NCBI GenBank assembly: GCA_044224315.1
Contig: JBGAKR010000001.1
Location: forward strand, 868,001 to 932,000
Source of the DNA: JAGXTF01 sp044224315
GTDB lineage: Bacteria > Bacteroidota > Bacteroidia > NS11-12g > UBA955
Direction: 5' to 3'
Length of the DNA stretch: 64,000 nt
The notes beneath the pieces were generated by a model. That model made no database searches, was not told the DNA's origin, and was given only the letters and a program-made list of their open reading frames with translations. This document shows positions 9,675-18,679 of the stretch, in pieces; position 1 is the first letter of the stretch, and every line of letters begins with the position of its first letter. Both the position numbers and the translations under genes were made by a program.

Positions 9675-10439
9675 CATCGCATTCTGCCGCACCGCCTCAT
9701 ACATAGCAATACCGGCAGCCACCGAAACATTTAATGATTCTACCCCCATTTTATGCAAAGGTATTTTAAAATGTACATCGCATAATTTCCAGGCATCGGC
9801 GCTTATGCCAGTATCCTCGCTGCCCATTACAATGGCCAGGGGGCCGGTAAGGTCGGCTTCATATATCCCTGTTGCGCCTTTTTCTGATGCACCAGCTATT
9901 TTAAGCCCGCTGTTTTTAAGTAATTTAAGGGTGTGGTGAATAGAGTTGGTGCGGCATACCGGAATCTTTAGCAATGCCCCCGCCGAGGTTTTAATAGCGT
10001 CGGAATTAATGGCGGCCCCGCCGGTTTCGGGTACCACTATGCCATGCACTCCTGCACATCCTGCAGTGCGGGCTATAGCCCCAAAATTTCGCACATCAGT
10101 AATGCCATCCAGTACCATGATAAATGGGTCTTCTCCCTTTTCAAAAACACCGGCAATCACATTTTCAATTCGGGCAAAATCTACCGAAGAAAGTGAAACC
10201 ACAATTCCCTGGTGATTGCTGCTTACCAGCCGGTTTAACTTTTCGGCGGGTACCTGTTTCCAAATTATACGGTTTTGCTTTAGCAGTAGCAAAATTTCTC
10301 TGAGGGCAGGAGAGACTGTTCCCTCCTGCACCCAGACTTTATCAATAGTTTTGCCTGCACGGATTGCCTCTTCTACGGGGTGAATACCGCCAATAAGGGT
10401 TCCGTCGTTTTTGGGTCTGCGCCCGTGTTCATAACTCAC
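9666..10439 (-). CDS. rlmB: 23S rRNA 2'-O-ribose methyltransferase, RlmB/TrmH (SpoU) family
   Basis: 257 residues. SpoU-class methyltransferase predicted to modify a guanosine 2'-OH in 23S rRNA (G2251 in E. coli) using S-adenosylmethionine. An N-terminal substrate-binding domain (GGIHPVEEAIRAGKTIDKVW) precedes the knotted catalytic domain with the three SpoU motifs: DGITDVRNFGAIARTA, IVMGSEDTGIS and IPLHKMGVESLNVSVAAGIA. The start is GTG at 10439, embedded in GTGA so that it overlaps the stop of the upstream glycosyltransferase gene; no closer ATG preserves the N-domain. Another tRNA/rRNA SpoU target remains possible. Confidence 0.92.
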   Translation of the reverse strand: MSYEHGRRPKNDGTLIGGIHPVEEAIRAGKTIDKVWVQEGTVSPALREILLLLKQNRIIWKQVPAEKLNRLVSSNHQGIVVSLSSVDFARIENVIAGVFEKGEDPFIMVLDGITDVRNFGAIARTAGCAGVHGIVVPETGGAAINSDAIKTSAGALLKIPVCRTNSIHHTLKLLKNSGLKIAGASEKGATGIYEADLTGPLAIVMGSEDTGISADAWKLCDVHFKIPLHKMGVESLNVSVAAGIAMYEAVRQNAMLK

Positions 10440-13400
10440 AGACCTGCGGTTCTTTTCTTAAACTGGCCAGCCCAGTCTTTATGTCCGTTTTGCTCGCAGT
10501 AGTCGATTACCTGCTTAATGTAATACTGGCTGCGGCCTACTTCCTCCTCGGCCCAACGGTGGCTATCGGACCAGCGTTTAAAGTAATTTACAAATTGGGC
10601 ATTTTCTTCAACTGCCATTGTAAGCATTTTTTTGCCCATGGTTTCTTCCCCTAGTTGCAAGAATGCTACTCCGAATTGGGATTTCAAATCACGGCGCAAC
10701 GGCATTACATTTTCAGGAATTTCATCCAGTATTTTCTTCAACACCTGCACACCCCGGGCTTTATACACAGCCATTGAATCGGCCATGGTTTGCAGATACA
10801 CTTTTGTATCGTTGAAACCCGGAGGCGGAGGAACTGTTTTCCCTGAATCTACATCCGCTTTTACACGTTTGTACATTTCAATTTCGTTGATGTAATAATT
10901 GGCCAGAATCAGCGACATCTGCTGCATATCATTGGGCACATAAGCGGCTTTGTCATCCAGATAAAAGTTCTTTTTATCCTTCATGCCGTAGTATTTAAAC
11001 TTATTTACAAAGTTGTTATACAATTGGTAATCGGCAATTTTGTTGGGTTGTCCGCCATTTGCACCGCCATTAATGGGCACAAAACGGTATACCAGGCCTT
11101 CCAATTGCAGGTATTTGTTTAATGAATTAAAATCATACCCACTTACAGAGGTAAAATAAATGGGGCGTTTCCAACCCTGTTCGGCATTGGTAGCAATCAA
11201 ATCGTACACTACCAAATCTCCTTTGTTTACATAGTTTCCGCCAATATTTACTTCAATGCTGTCTGCAATGAGGTTGTAGTCTTTCGGATTCACAACGCCT
11301 GCTTTTTTCACTGCCTCTTTATCTACTTTCACATAAAATTTGCCACCATGCCATACGTTTTGCATACCCTTTTGATTTTCGGCCAGTAGTTCTTTAATAA
11401 TACTGCGCAAGGGGCGGGCATTTTTGTAATTGTTGCGGTCTATTTCTATACCGTAGTCAAAACTACCAGTTTTAAGGTCGTTTTTGGTTACAGTTAATGG
11501 CAATGGATCGGATTTATACACTTTATCCAACAGCACGCTGCTGTACCATTCTGTGGGCAGCAAACTTTCATTGATAATTCTCACATCTGTGCGGATACCC
11601 TCTACGTTTTGGGCATACCACAGCGGATAGGTATCATTATCCCCGTTACAGAAAAGGATGGCATTGGGTTCCAGGCTGTTGAGGAAATTCTTGGCCATAT
11701 CCAAGCCGATGTATCGGCCAGAACGATCGTGGTCGTCCCAGTTTTGGTAAGCCATATTCACAGGTACCAGTGCGGTACATGCCACAGCTGCAGTAATGGC
11801 CGATGATTTATTTAAGTATTTCTTAAGCAGTTCGGCTACGTAAATAACCCCTAAGCCTACCCAAATACAGAACGTTTGGAACGAACCTACCAGCGAGTAA
11901 TCCCTTTCGCGGGGCTCGTAAGGCGGTTGATTCATATATACGTTAATCAGCACTCCGGTAAATAAAAACAGGGTCATTACCAGCCAGAAATCTTTTCTGC
12001 CTTTTCCAAAATGCAGTATCATTCCCAGAATACCCAATAGCAAGGGAAGGAAGAAATAGGCATTTTTACCCTTTTGGTTTTTATAAAAATCGGGCATATC
12101 CTTGGTGGGGCCCGATACAAAACGGTCTACGAATGGTATACCTGAATACCAGTTACCATCGAAAGTAGAATTGCCTGATACAGCTTGCTGATCGTTGAGT
12201 CGGCCAACAAAATTCCACATAAAATACCGCAGATACATGTAACTGATCTGGTAGGTAAAGAAATAGCGGATATTGTTACCCATAGTAGGTTTTTCATACT
12301 CCAGGGCTTCCAGTTCCTGCTTTTCGGCATCGGTAAGCGGTTGCCCGTTTTGCCTTTGCTGATTGAGTTCGTTAATGCGATTTTGAACTTCGTGCATGCC
12401 TCCATATTCGCGGAAACCACGGGCATCGCCGCTTTTGTTTGATTTACCCATTCGTGGGAAAAGGGTCATATACTCTTCATCATAAACGGGCTCGTATGTG
12501 GCACCGGTCGCTTCGTAAGCGCTGTCGCCTTTATACCATTTGGGTGGGTTTTCTTTGTAATCAATAGTAGGGGCGTTGAAATAGGGGCCTTTCACCAACG
12601 GACGATCGCCATACTGTTCACGGGTTATGTAACCATAGAATTTGTATGGGTCCTCGGGGTTGTTCATGTCAATGGCAGGGTTTGCCAAAGAACGAATAAC
12701 CACCATGGCATAAGACGAGTATCCCAAAATTACGAATCCGGCAGAAATTACCAGCAGATTCCAGTTTCTGCGTCCGGTTTTGGCAGTATACCAAATCAGG
12801 GCTGCAATACCACCGAAAATCAAAACCAGGGCAAAAATGCTTCCGCTGTAGAAAGGCAGGTGAAAGCTATTCACAAACATTTTGTCCATTACAGCCAGCA
12901 ACCAGGGAATTCCGGGGTAAACAATTTTCATAACAAAACCCAGGGCAACCAAAGCTGCACCAAAGGCCATAAATATACCATTGCGGGTAATGGTAAAACG
13001 TTTAAAATAATATGCCAGGCATACAGTAGGAATCACAAGCAGATTCAACATGTGCGTACCCAAAGCCAAACCTGTTACAAAGGCTATAAAAACCAGCCAG
13101 CGGTCGTTGTGCGAGTCGTTACTTTGTTTGTCCCAACGCAAAATAGCCCAAAAGGTAAGTGCAGTAAAGAACGAGCTCATTGCATATACCTCGGCCTCAA
13201 CAGCGCTAAACCAGAAACTATCCAGGAATGTATTGGTAAGGGCAGCCACCACACCGGCACCGATAATCAGGGTGTTGCGGTTGGCGTTGTCTTCGGCCAC
13301 CAGCTTTTGTGCAAAGTGGGTTGTAATCCAGAAAGTGAACATTACGCATCCGGCGCTAGAAACGGCAGAAAGCATATTTACCCAGAAACCTACATGGGCA

Positions 13401-13615
13401 GGATCGGGAGAAAGCAATGAAAACAAGCGACCTACCATCAAAAACAAAGGCGCCCCGGGAGGGTGCACTACTTGCAATTTGTAAGCAGCACTAATAAACT
13501 CTCCGCAGTCCCACAAACTTACCGAAGATTCCAGGGTAAGAGAGTACACTACAAGTGCGACCGCAAATACGGCCCATCCGAAGATTTTGTTCAACGAACT
13601 GAAATTATTCATCAT
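10436..13615 (-). CDS. GT117 family membrane glycosyltransferase (DUF2723)
   Basis: 1059 residues. The N-terminal third has about ten hydrophobic helices and begins like other DUF2723 proteins, with SLWDCGEFISAAYKLQVVHP and PPGAPLF, an acidic loop typical of polyprenyl-phosphate-sugar-dependent transferases of the GT-C fold. A large soluble domain follows (residues about 400-1059), including a segment with NGDNDTYPLWYAQ. The protein is predicted to sit in the inner membrane and transfer a sugar from a lipid carrier to an envelope acceptor, perhaps protein. It lies between gltX and rlmB on the same strand; the stop overlaps the rlmB start. Acceptor and sugar are unknown. Confidence 0.88.
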   Translation of the reverse strand: MMNNFSSLNKIFGWAVFAVALVVYSLTLESSVSLWDCGEFISAAYKLQVVHPPGAPLFLMVGRLFSLLSPDPAHVGFWVNMLSAVSSAGCVMFTFWITTHFAQKLVAEDNANRNTLIIGAGVVAALTNTFLDSFWFSAVEAEVYAMSSFFTALTFWAILRWDKQSNDSHNDRWLVFIAFVTGLALGTHMLNLLVIPTVCLAYYFKRFTITRNGIFMAFGAALVALGFVMKIVYPGIPWLLAVMDKMFVNSFHLPFYSGSIFALVLIFGGIAALIWYTAKTGRRNWNLLVISAGFVILGYSSYAMVVIRSLANPAIDMNNPEDPYKFYGYITREQYGDRPLVKGPYFNAPTIDYKENPPKWYKGDSAYEATGATYEPVYDEEYMTLFPRMGKSNKSGDARGFREYGGMHEVQNRINELNQQRQNGQPLTDAEKQELEALEYEKPTMGNNIRYFFTYQISYMYLRYFMWNFVGRLNDQQAVSGNSTFDGNWYSGIPFVDRFVSGPTKDMPDFYKNQKGKNAYFFLPLLLGILGMILHFGKGRKDFWLVMTLFLFTGVLINVYMNQPPYEPRERDYSLVGSFQTFCIWVGLGVIYVAELLKKYLNKSSAITAAVACTALVPVNMAYQNWDDHDRSGRYIGLDMAKNFLNSLEPNAILFCNGDNDTYPLWYAQNVEGIRTDVRIINESLLPTEWYSSVLLDKVYKSDPLPLTVTKNDLKTGSFDYGIEIDRNNYKNARPLRSIIKELLAENQKGMQNVWHGGKFYVKVDKEAVKKAGVVNPKDYNLIADSIEVNIGGNYVNKGDLVVYDLIATNAEQGWKRPIYFTSVSGYDFNSLNKYLQLEGLVYRFVPINGGANGGQPNKIADYQLYNNFVNKFKYYGMKDKKNFYLDDKAAYVPNDMQQMSLILANYYINEIEMYKRVKADVDSGKTVPPPPGFNDTKVYLQTMADSMAVYKARGVQVLKKILDEIPENVMPLRRDLKSQFGVAFLQLGEETMGKKMLTMAVEENAQFVNYFKRWSDSHRWAEEEVGRSQYYIKQVIDYCEQNGHKDWAGQFKKRTAGL

Positions 13616-13701
13616 TGGTTATATATCGTAAAGTAATAGTTGGCGAAAATAGTGATTTCGCATTCAATTTGCGCAGAAAATGCCATGGGTTTTCAGGATT
13701 T

Positions 13702-15237
13702 TCAGGCAGACGCCGGTTTAAGAACAGAGGTTGCCTCGGCAATACGGGCACTTACATTCTTTTCGCCCAACAGTTCAATCATTTCGAAGATTGGCGGCCC
13801 GGCGGGTTCTCCGCTGATTGCCACACGCAAGGGTTGCATCAGTTCGCCGGTTTTTACCCCCGCACTTTCGCAGTATTGCTTAAAAATATTTTCGAGATTC
13901 AATGCAGTATAATCGGCAGACTGCGACATGGCAGCGGCAATTGCATTGAGGTGGGTATTGGTATCGGCCTTCCATTTTTTGGCCACCACATCGGGATTAT
14001 AGGTGCTGGGTTTTTCGAAAAAATAATGTGCCTGCGCAATAATTTCTTTGGCAAAATTTACCTTTTCCCGCATCAGTCCTATCACTTTCTCCACATACCC
14101 GGGTGCAGCGCTATAGCCTTTTGCCGCCAAATCGGGGGCTACCATTTCAGCTATTTCCGACAGGGGTTTTTGCATCAGGTATTGATGATTAAACCAAAGG
14201 GCTTTATTTAAATCAAATTTGGCTCCGCTTTTACTTACCCGGTCTAATGAGAAAGCTTCTATCAACTCGGGCATGGAAAACAATTCTTTGTTATCACTTG
14301 GATGCCATCCCAGTAAGGCCAGCATATTGGCCACCGCATCGGGGAAATAGCCGCTTTGTTTGTAACCACTGCTGATTTCACCACTGGCCGGATCTTTCCA
14401 TTCCATAGGGAAAACCGGAAATCCCAGGCGATCGCCATCGCGTTTACTCAGCTTTCCGTTGCCTTCGGGTTTCAACAACAAGGGCAGGTGGGCAAATTCG
14501 GGCATTACATCTTCCCAGCCCATAAATTTATACAACATTACATGCAGCGGCGCGCTAGGTAACCACTCCTCACCGCGGATTACATGCGAAATACCCATCA
14601 GATAGTCATCTACCACATTGGCCAAATGGTAGGTAGGCATACCATCACTTTTCAGCAGAACCTTATCATCAAGTTGAGAGCTGTTTACAACCACCCAACC
14701 ACGGATAATATCATGAAAACGCACTTCCTCTTTGCGCGGCATTTTAATGCGGATTACATAGGGCTTGCCACTTTCAATGCGGGCTTTCACCTCATCGGCG
14801 GGCAAGGTAAGAGAGTTGTGCATACTTTGCCGGCTTACGGCATCATAAGCGGGCTGCATACCACCTGCTTCCAGGCGTTTGCGCATGTTTTCCAAATCCT
14901 CTTCGGTATCAAAAGCGTAGTAGGCATGGCCTTTTTCAATGAGGTCGTAAGCGTATTGGGCATACATGCCTTTGCGTTCGCTTTGGCGATAGGGTGCATG
15001 TGGGCCTCCTACACTCTGTCCTTCGTCAATTTCAATACCTACCCATTTTAAACTTTGGATAATATAATCTTCGGCACCGGGTACAAAGCGGTTCTGGTCA
15101 GTGTCTTCCACACGCAAAATCATGGTGCCATTGTGTTTTCTGGCAAATAAATAATTGTAAAGTGCAGTGCGCACACCGCCAATATGCAGCGGGCCTGTAG
15201 GGCTGGGGGCAAATCGAACACGAACGGGACGGGTCAT
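13702..15237 (-). CDS. gltX: glutamyl-tRNA synthetase
   Basis: 511 residues, normal length. Class I aminoacyl-tRNA synthetase that charges tRNA-Glu. The HIGH signature appears as HIGG in FAPSPTGPLHIGGVRTA, and the KMSKS loop as KLSKRDGD. The C-terminal anticodon-binding domain is complete (ending VLKPASA). An exact TATCTTTG promoter element lies 10 bases upstream of the ATG. A second, glutamyl-Q or non-discriminating function cannot be excluded without knowing whether the genome has glnS. Confidence 0.97.
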   Translation of the reverse strand: MTRPVRVRFAPSPTGPLHIGGVRTALYNYLFARKHNGTMILRVEDTDQNRFVPGAEDYIIQSLKWVGIEIDEGQSVGGPHAPYRQSERKGMYAQYAYDLIEKGHAYYAFDTEEDLENMRKRLEAGGMQPAYDAVSRQSMHNSLTLPADEVKARIESGKPYVIRIKMPRKEEVRFHDIIRGWVVVNSSQLDDKVLLKSDGMPTYHLANVVDDYLMGISHVIRGEEWLPSAPLHVMLYKFMGWEDVMPEFAHLPLLLKPEGNGKLSKRDGDRLGFPVFPMEWKDPASGEISSGYKQSGYFPDAVANMLALLGWHPSDNKELFSMPELIEAFSLDRVSKSGAKFDLNKALWFNHQYLMQKPLSEIAEMVAPDLAAKGYSAAPGYVEKVIGLMREKVNFAKEIIAQAHYFFEKPSTYNPDVVAKKWKADTNTHLNAIAAAMSQSADYTALNLENIFKQYCESAGVKTGELMQPLRVAISGEPAGPPIFEMIELLGEKNVSARIAEATSVLKPASA

Positions 15238-15247
15238 AACTAGCCCG

Positions 15248-15255
15248 CAAAGATA
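15248..15255 (-). promoter_or_regulatory. -7 element TATCTTTG for gltX
   Basis: Exact TAnnTTTG match 10 bases from the gltX ATG. Confidence 0.65.
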
Positions 15256-15260
15256 CTGTT

Positions 15261-15863
15261 TTACCAGTGATAGCAGGCACCAAACTGTATGAGACCTTTA
15301 GAAAATCCGGCCTCGGTATAGCATGATAAATTGGGTAAAACATGAAAGCGGATACCCACTGTGGCTTCAAGGCCCAGTGAATTGTTGGGCATTACCAATC
15401 CATCTTTACCGCCATCCACACTGGTGCTGGATGGTTTATGAAAAGGCAGGGTATTGCGCACACCCACACCTGCTCCAAAATAACTTTCGATTTGTGAATT
15501 AATTTCGAAATAATAATTGGCCCTTACCAATGCACTAAAAAAGGTGGTTTTTTTAGCAGACCCACCCAAAACGGTAGACATTTTGCGGCCCGCCGCCATG
15601 TTCATTCCCAAGCCAAAATGCGAATTAAAACGATGCTCGTACTTGGCCATCAACGGACCTTTGGTGCCGGCCCAGTTGTCGAAGTCGAATGAGTACAAAC
15701 CGTAACCCAAACTGGCTACATTTTTGGTGTAAAATGGTGTACTTTGCTCGGTAGTAATGTAGTTGCTTTTGGCCAGGGTTTGGGAATAAAAACCTGGCAT
15801 CATTGCCAATAATGCAAACAGGGGTAGTAATTTTTTTCTCCGGGCAAGTACGTTAATAATCAT
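15261..15863 (-). CDS. outer-membrane beta-barrel protein, unknown function
   Basis: 200 residues from the ATG at 15863 (MIINVLARRKKLLPLFALL), which gives a good signal peptide ending near GFYSQ; the frame is open to 15911 but that adds an atypical leader. The rest is built of alternating amphipathic strands with glycine/aromatic ends (LGYGLYSFDF, FGLGMNMAAG, YFGAGVGVRN, LGLEATVGIRF), the pattern of small OmpX/PorT-like barrels. No enzymatic motif. It lies immediately upstream of gltX on the same strand, but gltX has its own promoter. Confidence 0.75.
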   Translation of the reverse strand: MIINVLARRKKLLPLFALLAMMPGFYSQTLAKSNYITTEQSTPFYTKNVASLGYGLYSFDFDNWAGTKGPLMAKYEHRFNSHFGLGMNMAAGRKMSTVLGGSAKKTTFFSALVRANYYFEINSQIESYFGAGVGVRNTLPFHKPSSTSVDGGKDGLVMPNNSLGLEATVGIRFHVLPNLSCYTEAGFSKGLIQFGACYHW

Positions 15864-15929
15864 ACCAATAACACCTACAAAATAAATACAGCCCCCATGC
15901 GTGGGAGTCATATTTGCATCACAGGATTG

Positions 15930-16448
15930 TCACTGGTTCTTCATTTTTTCGGCATTAAAATCAGCCGATTTGTTTCGCGCTATGGATAAGGTTTGCCAGT
16001 CTGCCGCCCTGTACATTTTGCTGAGCATTACAATCTGCCCTGTGTGATAACTGTAATGTGCCAATTGACGGTTTATGGCCTCCATCACTGTATGGGCTTC
16101 AGCGCGGATAAGCACCGTTTTATCCAAATCCGATTCCTGAAGCATATCCAAAGTATGCAAAAAAACATCCCAACCCTGATTCCAAAAATTCATCACCGCC
16201 TCGCGACTAAGTTCGTTGATTTCAAATTCCGAATCGCGGTTGCGCCAGGGTTTTTCGCCGTCTGTGGTTAAAAAATCCGTCCAGCGCGAAATCATATTAC
16301 CAGCCATGTGTTTCATAATGATGGCAATGGAATTATCATCCTCCGAAGCTTGTTTAAAAAATGCTTCATCTGTCACCTGGGCAATGGCTTTCTCACTCAT
16401 GGTGCGGTATTGACGAAAAATAGAAATAACGGAATGTAAATAGTTCAT
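15930..16448 (-). CDS. DinB-superfamily protein, DUF1572-like
   Basis: 172 residues, four-helix DinB fold predicted. The metal-binding histidines expected for this superfamily are visible: one in MKHMAGNM (about residue 47) and two in HYSYHTGQIV (about residues 131-135). DUF1572 proteins are putative metal-dependent thiol-transferase relatives of unknown substrate. The gene stands alone, divergent from the membrane protein gene at 16494. Confidence 0.82.
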   Translation of the reverse strand: MNYLHSVISIFRQYRTMSEKAIAQVTDEAFFKQASEDDNSIAIIMKHMAGNMISRWTDFLTTDGEKPWRNRDSEFEINELSREAVMNFWNQGWDVFLHTLDMLQESDLDKTVLIRAEAHTVMEAINRQLAHYSYHTGQIVMLSKMYRAADWQTLSIARNKSADFNAEKMKNQ

Positions 16449-16481
16449 GGATGACTGACTTTAATATTGAAACAAAATTAA

Positions 16482-16489
16482 TACTTTCG
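16482..16489 (+). promoter_or_regulatory. -7 element TACTTTCG for the 16494 gene
   Basis: Matches TAnnTTYG and ends 4 bases before the ATG at 16494. Confidence 0.55.
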
Positions 16490-16493
16490 CTTC

Positions 16494-16943
16494 ATGGAAG
16501 ATACAACTTATTTATTGTTGGGAATAATTTTTATAATATTCCTGCTCATTTACATTTCATTTATCAAAACGATAATAAAAACTATTGAATTAATTGCACC
16601 AGCCAATCGCCTTGTGCAGCCACAAGAAGCCTGGTATTTGTTAATCCCTGTGTTTTGCCTGATTTGGCAATTTTTGCTTGCCGGTCGTCTCGCCGATTCA
16701 TTAAAAAATGAATTTATTTCACGCAAAATTGCACTCCCTTCAAAAAGGCCTACATTTGTTTCTGGACTTGTCTTAGGAATAAATCAAATTTTAATGTTCA
16801 GCCCCATTCTTGGTGGCCTTTTTTCTATTTTATTCTTTATTCTGTTTGCTTCATATTGGATAGCAATCAAGGATACAAAGAATCAATTATTGGGTATTCC
16901 AAGTAAAAGTATTTTTGCCCAGCAAGATGTCTTGGAGGATTGA
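16494..16943 (+). CDS. small inner-membrane protein, unknown
   Basis: 149 residues with an N-terminal transmembrane helix (LLLGIIFIIFLLIYISFI), a second hydrophobic stretch near WYLLIPVFCLIWQFLLAG and a third from GINQILMFSPILGG to FILFASYWIAI. The AWYLLIPVFCLIWQF segment recalls DUF4328/DUF805-type small membrane proteins, but I do not recognise the family with confidence. Own promoter; no partner gene. Confidence 0.7.
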   Translation: MEDTTYLLLGIIFIIFLLIYISFIKTIIKTIELIAPANRLVQPQEAWYLLIPVFCLIWQFLLAGRLADSLKNEFISRKIALPSKRPTFVSGLVLGINQILMFSPILGGLFSILFFILFASYWIAIKDTKNQLLGIPSKSIFAQQDVLED

Positions 16944-17327
16944 ATTTAGGCCATTAAAAGATTCTTAAAATAGCCAATAAAGCCTGCTCCCTGTAAGAAT
17001 GGAAAATGTAAAATGCAGAATGTAGAATTTGACAGCCGGGTGCAAAGCGCAATCCGCCACATTTTCAAAGGGCGGAGCAAAGTGCAATGGACAGCCGATT
17101 ATAATGTAAAATGTAACAGCCTTCCTCCGCGACCACTGCACCCCACTCCCTGTAAGAATGGAATATGCTTGCCCGAACTTGAAAGGGGCGGGGAAAATGT
17201 AGCAGCCATCCTCCGCGACCACTGCCCCCCACTCCCCCCGCCACATTTTCAATGGGCGGGCCCTGCTCCCTCCAAGGCTGTTGCTATTCCCTATTCCCCA
17301 TTCCCCATTCCCTATCTAAAATATTCC
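16944..17327. repeat. intergenic region with short imperfect repeats
   Basis: About 380 bases without a convincing gene. It holds recurrent blocks: CTCCCTGTAAGAATGGAA at about 16988 and 17148; AATGTAAAATG units near 17004 and 17102; CCTCCGCGACCACTGC at about 17124 and 17210; and tandem TTCCC(C/T)ATT units around 17285-17315. The open frames here contain only repeat-derived low-complexity sequence. Confidence 0.6.
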
Positions 17328-17335
17328 TACCTTTG
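17328..17335 (+). promoter_or_regulatory. -7 element TACCTTTG for the L,D-transpeptidase gene
   Basis: Exact TAnnTTTG match 17 bases before the ATG at 17353. Confidence 0.6.
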
Positions 17336-17352
17336 TAACGTTTAATATACAA

Positions 17353-18009
17353 ATGCGGGGCAAATACCTGAATGTCATTCTCGGTTTTGTGGTGATTTTC
17401 TCACTTTTGTTTTTTCATGGAAGTAAAAATATTCAAAATTTAACTTTCAAAACTGGTGAGGGTGATAAAAATAATGCGCATGAAAATGCTAAATCTATTT
17501 CACAAAAAAATGCTTTAGATACCGCTGCTAAATACCGTACTTGGCTGCAAAAAAATGGGTATTCAACCCGCTTGCTTTTTTTGGCCGATATGAAATTATC
17601 TATGGAATTAAAACGATTTTATGTAATTAATTTAGACAGCAATAAAATACTGAATACTTTTTTGGTGGCCCACGGAAGCGGCAAAGGAAGCACGGCCGAT
17701 AGTGCTGTGTGCAGCAATATTCTCGGTAGTTTATGCTCATCTTTAGGCAAATATTCCATTCTTCCCAAAGACACTTTATGGGGCGAATACGGCAAAGGAT
17801 ACTGGATGAACGGCCTGGATAAAACCAACAATAATGCGCGCAAACGCCTCATTGTTTTTCACTACTACATACCCCAAACCACCGAAGAATTCGGCGAACA
17901 CAATTTCTTCTCCAGCGGCTGCCCCATGCTGGCCCAAAGCAGTTTCCACTTCTGCGATTCACTGCTGAAGTTAGAGTCGAAAGCGGTACTCTTTTATCAG
18001 TATAGATAA
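17353..18009 (+). CDS. murein L,D-transpeptidase catalytic-domain protein (YkuD_2-like)
   Basis: 218 residues. Predicted periplasmic enzyme that cross-links or modifies peptidoglycan stem peptides through a catalytic cysteine. An N-terminal signal anchor (YLNVILGFVVIFSLLFF) is followed by a short linker. The YkuD_2 hallmarks follow in order: VAHGSGKGS, SLGKYSI, ARKRLIVFHYY and the catalytic SSGCPML. The family is common in Bacteroidota. It is monocistronic between repeat-rich intergenic regions. Confidence 0.88.
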   Translation: MRGKYLNVILGFVVIFSLLFFHGSKNIQNLTFKTGEGDKNNAHENAKSISQKNALDTAAKYRTWLQKNGYSTRLLFLADMKLSMELKRFYVINLDSNKILNTFLVAHGSGKGSTADSAVCSNILGSLCSSLGKYSILPKDTLWGEYGKGYWMNGLDKTNNNARKRLIVFHYYIPQTTEEFGEHNFFSSGCPMLAQSSFHFCDSLLKLESKAVLFYQYR

Positions 18010-18024
18010 CAGCCGATATCGGAT
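18010..18024 (+). repeat. left 15-bp inverted repeat around four-helix-bundle gene
   Basis: CAGCCGATATCGGAT; its exact reverse complement is at 18646-18660. It follows the upstream stop codon directly and contains a CCGATATCGG self-palindrome. Confidence 0.7.
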
Positions 18025-18092
18025 CTTGGATTTTGGATAGCGGATTTTAGATTTGTTAACGCTTGACTGCAAATTGCACGTCCTATTTTACT

Positions 18093-18100
18093 TATATTTG
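18093..18100 (+). promoter_or_regulatory. -7 element TATATTTG upstream of the four-helix-bundle gene
   Basis: Exact TAnnTTTG match, with TTG at 18074-18076 as possible -33 (16-base spacer). It leaves a leader of about 90 bases, longer than for most genes in this window. Confidence 0.45.
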
Positions 18101-18197
18101 GTTAATACTTTTTTTATTGCCACTTTGTAGAACTTATGACCAGAAGAAAAAAAGTTTTTCTACAAACAAAAATCATTGCCAACACTTATGTTGTTGA

Positions 18198-18581
18198 ATG
18201 AGTTATAAGAATCTAGAAATTTGGAAGATTGCCCGCACATTAAGTATTGAAATTCATAAAATAAGCTTAAAACTACCAAAATACGAATTATATGAAACTG
18301 GCAGTCAGGCGCGGCGATCGGCTAAATCGGTCCGTTCAAATATTGTTGAAGGTTTTGGAAGAAGGAAATATAAATCAGAGTTTATCAGGTTTATTATAAT
18401 TGCATTGGCAAGTTGCGACGAAACCATTGACCATATAGAAACGCTAATTGAATGTCACTCACTTACTGATGATTCGGATATGCTCGACTTACTGCAGAGG
18501 TATCAATTATTAGCCAAGAAAATATCAAAATTCATCCAGGCCCTTGAAAGCGGCCACAATGCAAATTCACCAACTAATTAA
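18198..18581 (+). CDS. four-helix-bundle protein (S23/IVP family)
   Basis: 127 residues. The family signature is clear: YKNLEIWKIARTLS at the N-terminus, GSQARRSAKSVRSNIVEGFGR in the middle (shown in parts: QARRSAKSV and SNIVEGFGR) and a KISKFIQAL C-terminus. This is the small helical protein first known from 23S rRNA intervening sequences and related to the Avd accessory protein of diversity-generating retroelements; here there is no reverse transcriptase nearby. It is bounded on both sides by a perfect 15-bp inverted repeat, suggesting it sits in a small insertable unit. Biochemical role unknown. Confidence 0.88.
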   Translation: MSYKNLEIWKIARTLSIEIHKISLKLPKYELYETGSQARRSAKSVRSNIVEGFGRRKYKSEFIRFIIIALASCDETIDHIETLIECHSLTDDSDMLDLLQRYQLLAKKISKFIQALESGHNANSPTN

Positions 18582-18645
18582 ACATTTCAACCAATAAACA
18601 AAAATCTGGCATCTATTTTCAAACATCTGATATCCAATATCGGCT

Positions 18646-18660
18646 ATCCGATATCGGCTG
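18646..18660 (+). repeat. right 15-bp inverted repeat around four-helix-bundle gene
   Basis: ATCCGATATCGGCTG, the exact reverse complement of 18010-18024. A degenerate extra copy (ATCCAATATCGGCT) precedes it at about 18632. Confidence 0.7.
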
Positions 18661-18667
18661 TTTGTAT

Positions 18668-18675
18668 TATCTTCG
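18668..18675 (+). promoter_or_regulatory. -7 element TATCTTCG for the yqeY-like gene
   Basis: Matches TAnnTTYG and ends 4 bases before the ATG at 18680, supporting that start over an earlier frame opening at 18662. Confidence 0.55.
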
Positions 18676-18679
18676 CCCC

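Noticed and set aside
12860..13420. 186-codon open frame on the plus strand, rich in His/Lys/Tyr
   Set aside because: It is the shadow of the GT117 coding region on the opposite strand; the GT117 reading has clear family motifs.
17013..17345. 110-codon open frame before the L,D-transpeptidase gene
   Set aside because: Composed of repeat-derived low-complexity sequence and overlapping the promoter; no coding features.
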